A stretch of 64,000 nucleotides of DNA from Zygosaccharomyces rouxii (taxonomy: Eukaryota > Ascomycota > Saccharomycetes > Saccharomycetales > Saccharomycetaceae). Location of the stretch: assembly GCF_000026365.1 (NCBI RefSeq), contig NC_012996.1:1488001-1552000 (forward strand), written 5' to 3'. This document shows positions 18,002 through 27,958 of this stretch, one piece after another (positions within the stretch are counted from its first letter, which is position 1; the number at the start of each line of letters is the position of its first letter). Made by a program: the position numbers and the translations under genes. The notes under the pieces were generated by a model, which was given only the letters and a program-made list of their open reading frames with translations, had not been told where the DNA came from and ran no database searches.

Positions 18002-20590
18002 ATGCTACCAATGCAAAACACAGTTCGAACACCGAAGAATAAGACTACTTTCGACAAGAAAGTCCACACACCTCCAAGTGTCGAGCAGGATGCTAGAAAG
18101 TCTAAATTGCTGAAAAATCTCTCTGGCAAGGTCTTTAGAAGAGCCAGTCTTAAATCTCAACAGAGTACGACTTTGGATTCTATTGAGCTCTTCAATAACG
18201 TTGGTAACTCTATGTCGATGAAGAGATCTACACCAAAGCCATTAAACCTGAGTCAACCATTGACGCCTCCACCAAGTGTGAAAGGACAGAAAAAGGAGCT
18301 ACAACAACAACGGCATCAAAAGGATACTTTCCGATTGTCTACTTCTAGTTCCTCTGGATCAATTAAAACGGCTAAGTTAGACTCACCAATACATCTTTTT
18401 TCACCACTTAGACCCAAAAGTTCCAAATCAAATGGGATCAAGCCTATAAATTTGAGGAATTCGTTGAGATCTGCCTCCACTTCAAGCAGCATCAGAAGTC
18501 ATCCTATAATATGGACCGAGACAGTGGAAGATCCATATCTAGAAGAAGATTCTCCAACATATTTGTGCAGCATCTCGAAAAATATCTCTAACGTTAGTTC
18601 CTCTGCTGGTCGGAGAAGGTTTGTCTCTGAGCAGTGTAGTATGTGTGCTGAAGGTATGAATAGTATTTTCCCCGGTGAAACTGTGGTACAGATGACTTGT
18701 TCCCATGCTAGTCATTATGAATGTTATTTGGCCATGTATGAATCCCATTATAGAGAAGGTAAATGGCCACAATGTAGAACCTGTCATAAAGTTTCTAAGC
18801 CAGTGGATGAAGATGTTATTCATAAAATGACATCGAGCCTCTTGACTCGTAGAGAGAGCACTTCTTCTATTATTGAACAACATCTAATGAATGCAAGATT
18901 ATCTGATAGCGCAAGTAGTGCTGTGTTTGACTTTACTCCAAGGGACCAATTAATCACGTCTGCAGACATTTCTTCAGATGGGTTCAAAACCCCGCTACGG
19001 ATACCAAGAGTTACTACCAACTACGAGAATGACGATACGGAATTGTCGTATGAAAATTTGTTTGGAAGTGGAATTCCGACTTCAGATAGTAACACTGCAA
19101 GCGTTGTAGTGGAGGAAAGTCGAAGGGTAAGTGATAGTAATAGTGATTGTGATGGTGATGATCAGCTGGATCTAAAGATCGAAATCAACCCATTACTAAA
19201 TAACCATTATTCGATAACCGCTCAGCTTCCAAGGGATAAACACGGCAAGAACTGTTGCAAGGCGAACCCTAAGCGTAACCAACACATTTTACAGGAAAAG
19301 AACATATTAATATTACAAGTTGAAAGCTTTGTGAAAAGAGAAGTTGACCCTAAGGACGAATTTGGATCTTTATCAATATTCGATCAAATCAGTTACTCAA
19401 CAGATGGTGAACGTTGGGATGAGAATACGCTGGTATGTTTCTTCGAAAAATGTTTGATACTTTTCGATCTTTTTGAAATGAAGACAATTGGCAAGATTCC
19501 AATCGAACAGGTTTGTCATGTTAATCGATTAAGTGAAACCACATTGATTATTGACTTGAAAAATAGAACATTACCAGAAATTTATTTTGCATTTCCACCC
19601 CATTTGAGGAATCACAAATCCGTATTGGAAAAATGGAAATACTATTTGATGCAACCTGGAAGGGAACCAGAATTAGAATTCATGTCGGATACAGCCTGGG
19701 AGATTTTCCCCGAAGATATGGCACCAGCACTAATGGGAATTGTCGGTGACAATAAGCGGTTCGTCTGCAATCAATGCGCTAAACCATGGGAAAACGGGAC
19801 CCAAGAAGTGCCTTTGCAATTGATTGTATGTTTGAGCCTTTGCCAGAGACGGGAAGAAGATGGTGCACAGTACAGACAAAGAATTATTGGTGGTCTTCAC
19901 AAAATGTTAGAGTCATTGAACGATCGAGACCTTCTGGGAGTCGTCACCGTTGGTAGAAATGGCAGTGGTGAAATTGGCGAATTTGGATCGTTTGTCGGTA
20001 CAGTCTCAAAAAATTGGTCTGGCTGGAAGGAATATATCGATGAACTAGAAACCGTAGATGGTCCATGTTTCCAAACGCCTTTAAAGGAATTTAACAGAGT
20101 ATGGGAGACTTGCTACCGGTTAGTAAGTACATCCTCGTCTCTCTTGGAAGGTGAAGATCAAAATCAATTCTCTAAACAAATTGTCCTTATGACTGATGAT
20201 GCTAGAATTCAAAGGCAAGGCGGTAAAAACAAATTTGAAGAGATTATCAAAAATCATTATGGCTTTGACGTGACTCGCATACCACCATCAACATCAACAC
20301 TTTCTCTGTGTGAAAATATCTCTTCAACCGTGACTAACTTGCACCAAAAGAGGTTTAAAGATTTAGAAGTTACATTACAGGGGAACGTAATTTTCAAATT
20401 TGGAAATATGGCACCAGGTGAAAAGAAGACCCTCTATAGCGAGCATCAGAAGAATTCAATGCGCCTTGCAGCTCGCGGTAATAATGCCAACTGCGTCCGC
20501 ATTCCCTATCATGCCCAATGGTTCAATTTGAGAACTTCAGCAGAAGAGAAAATCCATAGGTTCGCTTCATATAATAGTCGTAGCTCATAG
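18002..20590 (+). CDS. FAR1: Far1, pheromone-arrest CDK inhibitor and polarity scaffold
   Basis: Far1 arrests the cell cycle in G1 by inhibiting Cln-Cdc28 and links G-beta-gamma to Cdc24 for oriented growth in mating. The protein has 862 residues (830 in S. cerevisiae). The N-terminus KKVHTPPS followed by KNLSGKVFRR near residues 40-47 matches the nuclear-localisation and membrane-binding basic helix. The RING-H2 domain that binds G-beta-gamma spans about 212-260 (CSMC, CSHASHYECY, CRTC). A PH-like region lies around FGSLSIFDQISYSTDGERW, and a von Willebrand A-like C-terminal half contains LIVCLSLCQRREEDGAQYR. Several S/T-P sites (TPPS, LTPPPS) are candidate Fus3/Cdc28 sites. Ste5 shares this architecture, but the N-terminal motif and the position next to SSY5 and a PIR gene, as for YJL157C, identify Far1. 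Confidence 0.93.
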   Translation: MLPMQNTVRTPKNKTTFDKKVHTPPSVEQDARKSKLLKNLSGKVFRRASLKSQQSTTLDSIELFNNVGNSMSMKRSTPKPLNLSQPLTPPPSVKGQKKELQQQRHQKDTFRLSTSSSSGSIKTAKLDSPIHLFSPLRPKSSKSNGIKPINLRNSLRSASTSSSIRSHPIIWTETVEDPYLEEDSPTYLCSISKNISNVSSSAGRRRFVSEQCSMCAEGMNSIFPGETVVQMTCSHASHYECYLAMYESHYREGKWPQCRTCHKVSKPVDEDVIHKMTSSLLTRRESTSSIIEQHLMNARLSDSASSAVFDFTPRDQLITSADISSDGFKTPLRIPRVTTNYENDDTELSYENLFGSGIPTSDSNTASVVVEESRRVSDSNSDCDGDDQLDLKIEINPLLNNHYSITAQLPRDKHGKNCCKANPKRNQHILQEKNILILQVESFVKREVDPKDEFGSLSIFDQISYSTDGERWDENTLVCFFEKCLILFDLFEMKTIGKIPIEQVCHVNRLSETTLIIDLKNRTLPEIYFAFPPHLRNHKSVLEKWKYYLMQPGREPELEFMSDTAWEIFPEDMAPALMGIVGDNKRFVCNQCAKPWENGTQEVPLQLIVCLSLCQRREEDGAQYRQRIIGGLHKMLESLNDRDLLGVVTVGRNGSGEIGEFGSFVGTVSKNWSGWKEYIDELETVDGPCFQTPLKEFNRVWETCYRLVSTSSSLLEGEDQNQFSKQIVLMTDDARIQRQGGKNKFEEIIKNHYGFDVTRIPPSTSTLSLCENISSTVTNLHQKRFKDLEVTLQGNVIFKFGNMAPGEKKTLYSEHQKNSMRLAARGNNANCVRIPYHAQWFNLRTSAEEKIHRFASYNSRSS

Positions 20591-21779
20591 TAACCACATT
20601 CTATAGCGAACTAAAAAAAAACAACGACAAAACCGTTAACACCGGCTAATTAGACTCTTCTTGGTATAAGCCCACAATTAGACATAATTTAACGGATAGA
20701 ATTAGGCTGTGACCCACAAGCTCTTTTCTAGAAACTAGACCAGATCTCGCATCTAAATTAGGGCAGATTATCCCTAAACGTTCAATGGTCAGAGGTGTGT
20801 ATCCTTTTTGAAATGACAGTAAACATCACCAATCACTAAATAGCCCCCAAAGGCTCCATCGCTATTACCCCAGTGGCGTCACCTACATTCAATTAACTCG
20901 TCTCAACTTCTAAGGCGTCCCCCACCAATCGCAACGAACAATTAGAACTATTCAGAACAAGACAGGGGAGTACGAAGTACCACGGAGCCATTCAAATTCT
21001 CTGTTTCCCAAATTTCAGACGCGGGTGAATCTTTGTTTGGTTCCATTCTTTGATCCTCACTTGTTTAAGCATTACAATAGCTTTAACGGTTCTGCCACTG
21101 TTTACAAGAAACACGCTCCACATTCTACGTTAAGCAATTCTAGCCATCCACTACCATCCTCAAGTGTTCCTGAATACTATCCAAATACCCGCATTTGAAT
21201 CATTAAAATCGCGTAGGTAGACATCTTTACTTCTTTAATCAAGTACGCGACCTCTAAAAGTTTGTTGATGGACACGAAATGATGAACCTAACTTGTTAAA
21301 CTAAACTTCACTTTTAGTCAAAGAAACCACGAACCAGGCAAACAACAACGAAAGTTACGGTAAGAATACGGTAGGTATACGCCATGGTTGGCAGTGACGA
21401 ATACTGAATTTTCCAAATTGCCCTAGTGTCTAGCCCAATTTGATTTATTGATTGAAGATGGGATGAGGGAGCCCTATGTGATAAAAAAAAAGCCATTGAG
21501 GTGAAATTGAATATATAAGGTGGCAAGGTTAGCTCACAGTTTCGGAACTTATTAGAGATTTCTTCTTTAAGTTTTTCTATTACTAAAGACTCTATAGAGA
21601 ACAAGAGATTTTACGCTCAAGTCTCTAAGAAAATCCCATACTTTCGCTTATAACTTTTACTTTCGTTAATCTTTACACCAAAAGATTACATACCCAATTC
21701 CTATTATTGCCATAGGTTCCATTCATTCACTAGATTTTTAAATCTTCGTATCACATACACATTAATATCAGTTACAAAA
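20591..21779 (+). promoter_or_regulatory. FAR1-PIR intergenic region, promoter of the first PIR gene (1.19 kb)
   Basis: No gene is supported; the frame at 21314-21604 on the minus strand resembles nothing known. TATATAAG at 21512-21519 lies about 265 bp before the PIR start. A heat-shock-like TTCTAGAA occurs at 20726-20733. The final 100 bp are A/C/T-rich as in highly expressed yeast genes. Confidence 0.45.
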
Positions 21780-23756
21780 ATGCAGTTCAAAAATGCTATG
21801 TTAGTTACCGCTGCCTCTTTGGCATCTACCGTCTCCGCTGATGGTAACCCAGCTCAATCATGGTCTACTTTGACCCCATCTAACACTTACAAATGCGGTG
21901 CTACTGAACACAGCTCTTCATTTGGTATCGCCGTTCAACCAATTAACAGCAGTTCTAAGGCTAAGAGAGATTTGATCTCTCAAATCGGTGACGGTCAAAT
22001 CCAAGCTACCACTGGTACTCAACCAGCTGGTGGTAACACTAAGGCTACCTCAGGCCCAGCTCCAGCTCCATCCGCTACCGGTACTCAACCAGCTGGTGGT
22101 AACACCAAGGCTACCTCAGGTCCAGCCCCAGCTCCATCTGCTACCGGTAACACTGGTGCATCTAAGGCTACCCCGGCTCCAGGTGCTCCAGGTACTCCAG
22201 CCACTGCTGGTACTCCAGGTACTCCAGGCACCCCAGGCACTCCATCCACCGCTGGTACTCCAGGCACCCCAGGCACCCCAGGCACTCCAGCCACCGCTGG
22301 TACTCCAGGCACACCAGGTACCCCAGGTACTCCAGCTACCTCTGCTCCAAGTAAGACCGAAGGTTCCGCCCCAGCTGGTTCCCCAGCTACCTCTGCTCCA
22401 GCTGCTTCTGCTCCAGGTAAGACTGAGGGTTCTGCTCCAGCAGGTTCCCCAGCTACTTCTGCTCCAGCTGCTTCTGCTCCAGGTAAGACTGAAGGTTCCG
22501 CCCCAGCTGGTTCCCCAGCTACCTCTGCCCCAGCTGCTTCTGCTCCAGGTAAGACTGAAGGTTCTGCTTCAGCCGGTTCTGCAGCTTCCTCCGCTGCAGT
22601 TGCTTCTGGTACTGCCCAAGGTGGTAAGACTGAAAGCAAGGCCCAAGGTGGTAAAACTACTACCGTCCCAGGTGGTGTTTCTCCAAAGACTAGCCAAGTC
22701 ACCAAGACCGCTTACGCTAACACCACCGTTGTCCACAGCACTACTGTGACTCCAAGAACCACCGTGAGTAACGGTTCTACCATTGCTACCCCTCAAACTG
22801 TCACCACTGCTGTGACTGCTCCATGTAACAACGGCCAATGTGCTCCAGGTGCTTCTGCTCAAGCTCCAGGCGCCCAAGGTGCTCAAGGTGGTAACGTTTC
22901 TGTCATTCCAGGTACCACTGTTCCAGGTACTTGTATCCCAGGTACCACTGTTCCAGGTAAGACCGTCACTGTAGGTGCTCCAGCCCCAAGTGCTCCAGGT
23001 GCTCCAGGTGCTCCAGGTGCCCCAGCCGGTTCTCCAGCTGCCTCCGCCCCAGCTCCAGGTGCTTCTGCTCCAGGTGCCTCTGCTCCAGGTGCTTCTGGTG
23101 CCCCAGCCGGTTCTCCAGCTGCCTCCGCCCCAGCTCCAGGTGCCTCTGCTCCAGGTGCTTCTGGTGCCCCAGCCGGTTCTCCAGCTGCCTCCGCCCCAGC
23201 TCCAGGTGCTTCTGCTCCAGGTGCCTCTGCTCCAGGTAGCAGTGAAGGTTCTACCGAAGCCGGTAAGCCATCTACTGTCGTTGGTATCTCTCAAATCACT
23301 GATGGTCAAATTCAACAGCAAAAGGTCGCCGTTCAATCTAAGATCGGTTCTACTACTGTTTTGAACCCATCTAGTTCCGAAGCTTCTGCTACTAGCTCCT
23401 CAAACCTATCTTCAAGCACATCTTGCCCAACTGGTTCTCCAAATCTATCTGGTCAATCCTGTAAGAACGATGGCTCTTTGTCCGTTACCTTGAAGGAAGG
23501 TATTCTAACTGATAACAAGGGTAGAATTGGTTCTATCGTTTCCAACCACCAATTCCAATTCGACGGTCCACCACCACAAGCCGGTGCCATCTACGCTGGT
23601 GGCTGGTCTATCACCCCAGAAGGTAACTTGGCTCTAGGTGACAACGACGTGTTCTACCAATGTTTGTCAGGTAACTTCTACAACTTGTACGACGAGTCTA
23701 TCGGTGCTCAATGTCAACCTATCCACTTGGAAGCCGTTGACTTGGTTAACTGTTAA
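21780..23756 (+). CDS. CIS3: PIR cell-wall protein with long Gly/Pro/Ala repeats (CIS3 position)
   Basis: This is a secreted wall mannoprotein of the PIR family, linked to beta-1,3-glucan through a glutamine in the PIR repeat. Residues 1-20 are a signal peptide and KR at 62-63 is a Kex2 site, immediately followed by the PIR repeat [13 protein letters not shown] (67-79). The C-terminal domain has the exact PIR cysteine spacing C-x66-C-x16-C-x12-C (Cys561, 628, 645, 658) with [19 protein letters not shown]. Between them lie about 430 unusual residues: two 22-residue units (79-122), three 15-residue GTP-rich units (143-187), four KTEGSAPAG units (192-278) and three [12 protein letters not shown] units (413-488). 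A second, degenerate PIR repeat, SQITDGQIQ, starts at residue 504. Extra cysteines occur in NTYKCG, PCNNGQC, GTCIPG and STSCPTG. The symbol rests on synteny with YJL158C; Cis3 itself is far shorter. Codon use is strongly biased, implying high expression. Confidence 0.85.
   Translation: MQFKNAMLVTAASLASTVSADGNPAQSWSTLTPSNTYKCGATEHSSSFGIAVQPINSSSKAKRDLISQIGDGQIQATTGTQPAGGNTKATSGPAPAPSATGTQPAGGNTKATSGPAPAPSATGNTGASKATPAPGAPGTPATAGTPGTPGTPGTPSTAGTPGTPGTPGTPATAGTPGTPGTPGTPATSAPSKTEGSAPAGSPATSAPAASAPGKTEGSAPAGSPATSAPAASAPGKTEGSAPAGSPATSAPAASAPGKTEGSASAGSAASSAAVASGTAQGGKTESKAQGGKTTTVPGGVSPKTSQVTKTAYANTTVVHSTTVTPRTTVSNGSTIATPQTVTTAVTAPCNNGQCAPGASAQAPGAQGAQGGNVSVIPGTTVPGTCIPGTTVPGKTVTVGAPAPSAPGAPGAPGAPAGSPAASAPAPGASAPGASAPGASGAPAGSPAASAPAPGASAPGASGAPAGSPAASAPAPGASAPGASAPGSSEGSTEAGKPSTVVGISQITDGQIQQQKVAVQSKIGSTTVLNPSSSEASATSSSNLSSSTSCPTGSPNLSGQSCKNDGSLSVTLKEGILTDNKGRIGSIVSNHQFQFDGPPPQAGAIYAGGWSITPEGNLALGDNDVFYQCLSGNFYNLYDESIGAQCQPIHLEAVDLVNC
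22014..22145 (+). repeat. Two tandem 66-bp units in the PIR gene
   Basis: Copies at 22014-22079 and 22080-22145 encode a 22-residue unit starting [10 protein letters not shown] and ending APAPSAT. They differ only at a few silent positions. Confidence 0.85.
22206..22340 (+). repeat. Three tandem 45-bp units encoding collagen-like G-T-P triplets
   Basis: Units at 22206-22250, 22251-22295 and 22296-22340 each encode [13 protein letters not shown] followed by (S/A)T. The inner 9-bp GGTACTCCA-type triplets are a second level of repetition. Confidence 0.9.
22353..22613 (+). repeat. Four tandem 66-bp units (KTEGSAPAG type)
   Basis: Near-identical units start at 22353, 22419 and 22485; a degenerate fourth starts at 22551. 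Each 22-residue unit begins [16 protein letters not shown] and ends in SAPG. Confidence 0.88.
23016..23243 (+). repeat. Three tandem [12 protein letters not shown] units (81, 66, 81 bp)
   Basis: Units start at 23016, 23097 and 23163. The middle one lacks one 15-bp APGAS module, which points to slippage or unequal exchange within the array. Confidence 0.88.
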
Positions 23757-24504
23757 GCGGATATGACAAACTAGTTGATTATCAACAAGTTCTTTTATGA
23801 TTGGATTTTTTTTTGTTTTCAAGATTTATATTATACCCCCAAAGTTCGTGTACACTAATGGCTGAAAACTCTCGAGTTTTCTCTGGTTTTGTATGAAAGT
23901 GAAAGTTATTTTATTATTTTTATTTTTGATCAATTTAAAAGGTCTGTATACGATTGTTAGAGACGATACATAACTGAATGGAACTATAAGAAAAGTATGG
24001 CATTTTTATTATAAAGGATATTGTGAAATATTTAATACGATTAAGGACGATAACATTGAGTTAATTGTCATTTTTTAAGTGAAGCATCTCGGATCGAAGG
24101 TAAGCCATAATATCGCCAACAATAGCGACTTCAGATCGAACAACCAACTATCTTAACATTAAAAAAACTTTTTAGAAATTTTACCAGAATAATAATAACG
24201 TATATAAAACTAAAGAAAGTTAAAGAGAACTAAAGAAAGAGTCCCTTCCTGTCCATTTACTGAAACAATAAAAACCTAGCACCAAAGCCAATTTTGACCA
24301 GGGGACGAACGAAAAAATCCATGGGCGGTACCAAATACCAGGGGGAGAAATTGAAAAACAATGCAAAGGAACGGATGCTCATAATAGGGTATGACATTAA
24401 TCAACGAAATAAAACATTCGGAACAAAACCTTGTTCTGCCCGTTAAACTTTTAGCGAAAAATAAAAAATGAAAATGAATGTCTTTAATTTAGCACTCCGT
24501 TGAC
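23757..24504. other. Convergent PIR-PIR intergenic region (748 bp)
   Basis: This is the shared 3' region of the first and second PIR genes. It is A/T-rich with T-rich and TATATA-like tracts that fit 3'-end signals. I see no gene, tRNA or repeat in it. Confidence 0.5.
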
Positions 24505-25941
24505 TTAGCAGTCAGTCAAGTCAATGACTTCCAAGTGAACTGGGTGGCATTGGTCACCAATGTTCTCATCGTAGATGTTGTAGAAGTTACCAGACAAACA
24601 TTGGTAGAAAGTTTCAACGTCACCAATGGCTAGGTTACCTTCTTGAGAGATGGACCAGCCACCAGCGTAGATGGCACCAGCTTGTGGTGGTGGGCCGTCA
24701 AATTGGAATTGGTGGTTGGAAACGATAGAACCAATTCTGCCCTTAGTATCAGTCAAAACACCGTCGTTCAAGGTAACACCCAAAGTACCGTTGTTCTTGC
24801 AAGAAACGGCTCTAACTGGGTCAGAAGAGGAGACTTCAGAAGAGGTGTTAGATGCACCAGTGGCAGCAGAAGTACCGTTAACACCTGAAGGAGATGCACC
24901 GACACCAGAAGTTGCAGCTGGAGCAGCAGAGGAAGTGGATGGCTTGTCAGCTTGGATTTGACCATCTTGGACTTGGGAAACAGCAGCAACAGTTGGCTTA
25001 CCCTTCACAGTGACAGTGGTAGAAGCGGAGCCGGCAACAGTTGGTCTACCAGACATACCATCGGCTTGGATTTGACCATCGACGATCTGAGAAACAGCAA
25101 CAACGGTTGGCTTGCTGTTCACGGTAACTGAAGTAGATTGAGTACCTTCTGGAACGTAGTAGCTAGAAGTAGTCTTCTTACCACCTTCAGTCACGGTAGT
25201 GATTTGTGGGGCAGTAGTAGCTTGAACTTGACCATCACCAATTTGGGAGATAGCAGGAACAGTAGCCTTTGGAGCTTCAGAACCTTCACCAGAGTGAGTG
25301 GCTTGGATTTGACCATCACCGATCTGAGAAACTGGAGCAACAGTAGTCTTCATAGTGTGACCACCAGTGGTAGTTGGTGCGGCAGCGTTGGTTGGCTTAC
25401 CAGTAGTAGCTTGGACCTGGCCGTCAGTGATTTGAGAGACAGCTTGGGCAGAAGTCTTTTCTTGAACAGTGGTAGTACCACCAGTAGTAACGGTTTCAAA
25501 AGCAGTAGCGGTGGTTTCAGAAGTCTTAGTGCTCAATGGAGTGTAAGTGGTAGTACCAGTTGCAGCAGCAGATTCCTTACCAGCAGTAGCTTGGATTTGA
25601 CCATCAGTGATTTGAGAAACTGCTTGAGCAGATGGCTTAGCAGAAGAAGTAGCCTTTGGGGCTAGGGAAGATTCAGCACCAGTAGTAGCTTGAATTTGAC
25701 CATCACCGATTTGAGATACAGCTCTCTTACCGTGCTTCTTCTTGTCGGAACTCTTTTCAGAATTAGAGTTGGTACCGTTAGCGACGGTTTGAATGGAGAT
25801 ACCAAAAGTAGATGGGTAAGAACGGACACCACCTGGCAAAGTCTTGCTTGGAGTCAAAGTGCTCCATGGTTCACTTGGAACGTAAGCGGATAGAGCTGCG
25901 GAAGCTAGAGCGGCAGAAGCTAGGGTCTTCTGGTATTGCAT
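24505..25941 (-). CDS. HSP150: PIR cell-wall protein with seven PIR repeats (HSP150 position)
   Basis: This secreted, O-mannosylated wall protein is attached to beta-1,3-glucan by ester bonds at glutamines of its PIR repeats. The 478-residue protein has a signal peptide (1 to about 19) and a Kex2 site KR at 72-73. Seven repeats of the form SQ(I/V)xDGQ(I/V)QA follow; the first five end in QAT and the last two in QAD. The C-terminal domain has C-x66-C-x16-C-x12-C (Cys381, 448, 465, 478). The propeptide is rich in lysine ([10 protein letters not shown]). Strand and position between the two other PIR genes match YJL159W (HSP150/PIR2). The shared DNA of the C-terminal domain suggests gene conversion or selection. 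Strong codon bias indicates an abundant protein. Confidence 0.9.
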   Translation of the reverse strand: MQYQKTLASAALASAALSAYVPSEPWSTLTPSKTLPGGVRSYPSTFGISIQTVANGTNSNSEKSSDKKKHGKRAVSQIGDGQIQATTGAESSLAPKATSSAKPSAQAVSQITDGQIQATAGKESAAATGTTTYTPLSTKTSETTATAFETVTTGGTTTVQEKTSAQAVSQITDGQVQATTGKPTNAAAPTTTGGHTMKTTVAPVSQIGDGQIQATHSGEGSEAPKATVPAISQIGDGQVQATTAPQITTVTEGGKKTTSSYYVPEGTQSTSVTVNSKPTVVAVSQIVDGQIQADGMSGRPTVAGSASTTVTVKGKPTVAAVSQVQDGQIQADKPSTSSAAPAATSGVGASPSGVNGTSAATGASNTSSEVSSSDPVRAVSCKNNGTLGVTLNDGVLTDTKGRIGSIVSNHQFQFDGPPPQAGAIYAGGWSISQEGNLAIGDVETFYQCLSGNFYNIYDENIGDQCHPVHLEVIDLTDC

Positions 25942-26156
25942 TATTATTATTGTTATAGAATCCAGTTAATTGATCAGTTCTTTGAATTAAAGAATGATTA
26001 GAATAAAAGAACAGTCTGAGAAGCGACGAATAAGTTCTGGGAACAATTGAGTAAAGAACTGTTATTCCTTTGGATAAAAGTCTTTTCTTTGATGTTTCCT
26101 GATGATCTAAAGAGTGTACAAATTGGAAAGCCAGCATTGAATAACACAGTTCCCTC

Positions 26157-26173
26157 TTTTTATATCTGCTGGT
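26157..26173 (-). promoter_or_regulatory. TATA box with abutting ACCAGC (left PIR gene)
   Basis: On the minus strand ACCAGC (26173-26168) is followed after AGA by TATAAAAA (26164-26157), about 220 bp before the start codon. ACCAGC is the Ace2/Swi5 core, which drives late-mitotic and early-G1 wall genes. Confidence 0.5.
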
Positions 26174-26393
26174 CTCCATCTTCACCCGCAAGCTAATCTG
26201 AGTTCCAAGATTCCTAAGGGAGAGAGTTCAATTGCTCTACAAGGAAAACTCAACAAAACAAGAAGATCGAATACTAACAGAATCTACCGCTGAGACTCGG
26301 AATTCCTTAGAAATCGCCGTACACATCACTAACATTACCATATAGGGTAAAAGGAGATATTTTTTATTCTTACTCTCCCTTCCAATTTCAGTT

Positions 26394-26403
26394 CTATAAT
26401 TAG
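26394..26403. promoter_or_regulatory. Rlm1-type MADS site CTATAATTAG
   Basis: The sequence matches CTAWWWWTAG exactly and is 453 bp upstream of the HSP150-like gene. PIR genes are targets of the Slt2-Rlm1 wall-integrity pathway in S. cerevisiae, so the match is plausible, although a single ten-base AT-rich site could be chance. Confidence 0.5.
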
Positions 26404-27722
26404 TGAATTGCGTGGTGTTCGGTATCCACCTCCGACCAATAAACTATCCTAATGCAGTTAAATTGTCTCCCAAAATCTCCTATGTGCTTCCTCTCTTCGG
26501 ATAATTAAATTCCGTATATAAAGGCGCAGCGCCACTATTAATACGTATAGGGTACATTCCCCAATCTTCCCTGCTTTTCTTTTACCTTCTCCTTCTATAT
26601 TTTTCTTTCGATCTCTTTTCCCCTACGGGTAATTCTGGGTAAATCTAGCGCGCCAATACTTTCCCTCGTAGGAATTTTTTTCCAATGTTTTTCTGCGTAA
26701 TTTTCTGTATATCCCCCCTTTTTTCTCCCTCCGTTACTTTCTCTCTCCCATCTCTCGGTCCGTTCTGTTCTCTTCTCACCATATGACGACAACGCCAGCC
26801 TCATACCGGCCCTAAAGGTAAATTACGTATGCATAATCTTTCAAGTTTTAGTTTTAAGTTTCCGCCTTCGGTAAAAGGATCTGACCTGGGCGGCATGTCA
26901 TTAGACTTTTTTTATGGTTATTGTTCGTTTGGTCTGTACTTCAGAGCTCGACTTCTCCCGTTAAGACACAATTCACTCCGAAAAAGGTGACCGACAAACG
27001 GCACATCAAGAGATATGGCACTTCTTTATTCTTTGTACGGAGTCCCCGCACCATCTTGTCTGTCCTTATCGGGTAGAAGAAAAATAGAAGAATCTTCTAT
27101 CTCTTCTCTTGTCCTCCTTGAATAAAAGTTTTTAAAAAATTTTAAGGCACTCGGCACGTGATATTCACATGTACCAGAAGGGTGTCTTTATGCGTGCATT
27201 TGCTTTGCCGTATTGGGTAATACAATTGGTTAAAGAAAAAAAATTACTTGCTAAACTGCCGTGCAGTTGCCTCCTCCTTTCTCTGAATGACGGCAAACAT
27301 CGGAGGAAAAGAGGAATCTCGGGTAAATCGCAATCTATTTTCAGAAGTTAAATTAATGCTGGTCTGCTCGAAGATATACTGAAAGATTATTCTGCTGTAT
27401 TTTTTAAGTTTTAGACGTGGGGAATGCGTCTTTGCAACTATGCTCTTTTTCTATAGGCGGCAAAACCAAAACATAGATCAATCTTTGAACATTGTGATCA
27501 ACCTTCTTACTTCTCCTAGAAGGGAAAAGATATGAATCTTTTTAAAAATTTTAATGGTTTCTGTATTCCTATTACGGAGAGGGTCCCTTTGTTGCTAACT
27601 ATTATGTTAACTTTTTCGGCTGGTTAATTAATTAATTTATTTATTAATGCTGTTAATATTACTCTTTAGGACTATCACATGTTCTTTTTTTAGCAGCGCT
27701 GGATCTGGGCGGTATTACACAT

Positions 27723-27812
27723 ACCAGCCTCTCCCCTCCCTTTTGCCAGCCATTTAATTAACCGCCGATCGATTTGAAGAGAAGAGATCTGGGATCAGAT
27801 TAGATATAAAAA
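27723..27812 (+). promoter_or_regulatory. ACCAGC site and TATA box (right PIR gene)
   Basis: ACCAGC at 27723-27728, a related GCCAGC at 27745-27750 and TATAAAAA at 27805-27812 precede the start at 27959. The ACCAGC-to-ATG distance (231 bp) is nearly the same as for the divergent neighbour (227 bp). Confidence 0.5.
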
Positions 27813-27958
27813 GCTGATGAATTTTTTCAATTGATCAGTTTTTGGTTCATCTCTTTCTTCTATACAAGAACATCAGAAAAACAACACAGTAGATCAGATC
27901 AAACCAGATCAATTACTACAACAACCAACAAAACAACTACAACTACAAATACAAAGAA

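Larger units (their letters stand above)
25942..27958. promoter_or_regulatory. Divergent 2.0-kb promoter region between PIR genes
   Basis: This is the longest gene-free stretch of the window. No ORF is convincing. Sites visible: TATAAAAA for the left gene (26164-26157, minus) and for the right gene (27805-27812), both within AGATATAAAAAG; ACCAGC (Ace2/Swi5) about 230 bp before each start (26173-26168 minus; 27723-27728 plus); CTATAATTAG (Rlm1 type) at 26394-26403; CGGGTAA (Reb1 type) at 26626-26632 and 27320-27326; CACGTG at 27155-27160; and several CCCCT stress elements. This fits stress-, wall-integrity- and M/G1-regulated wall genes. Confidence 0.6.

Noticed and set aside
22085..23336. Long antisense open frames (206 and 255 codons) and a plus-strand frame (21988-22749) within the first PIR gene
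   Set aside because: They are by-products of the repetitive Gly/Pro/Ala-coding DNA, which lacks stop codons in several frames; the sense PIR frame has signal peptide, Kex2 site and the conserved C-terminus.
24643..25893. Plus-strand frames opposite the HSP150-like gene
   Set aside because: Shadows of a highly codon-biased gene; no similarity to known proteins.
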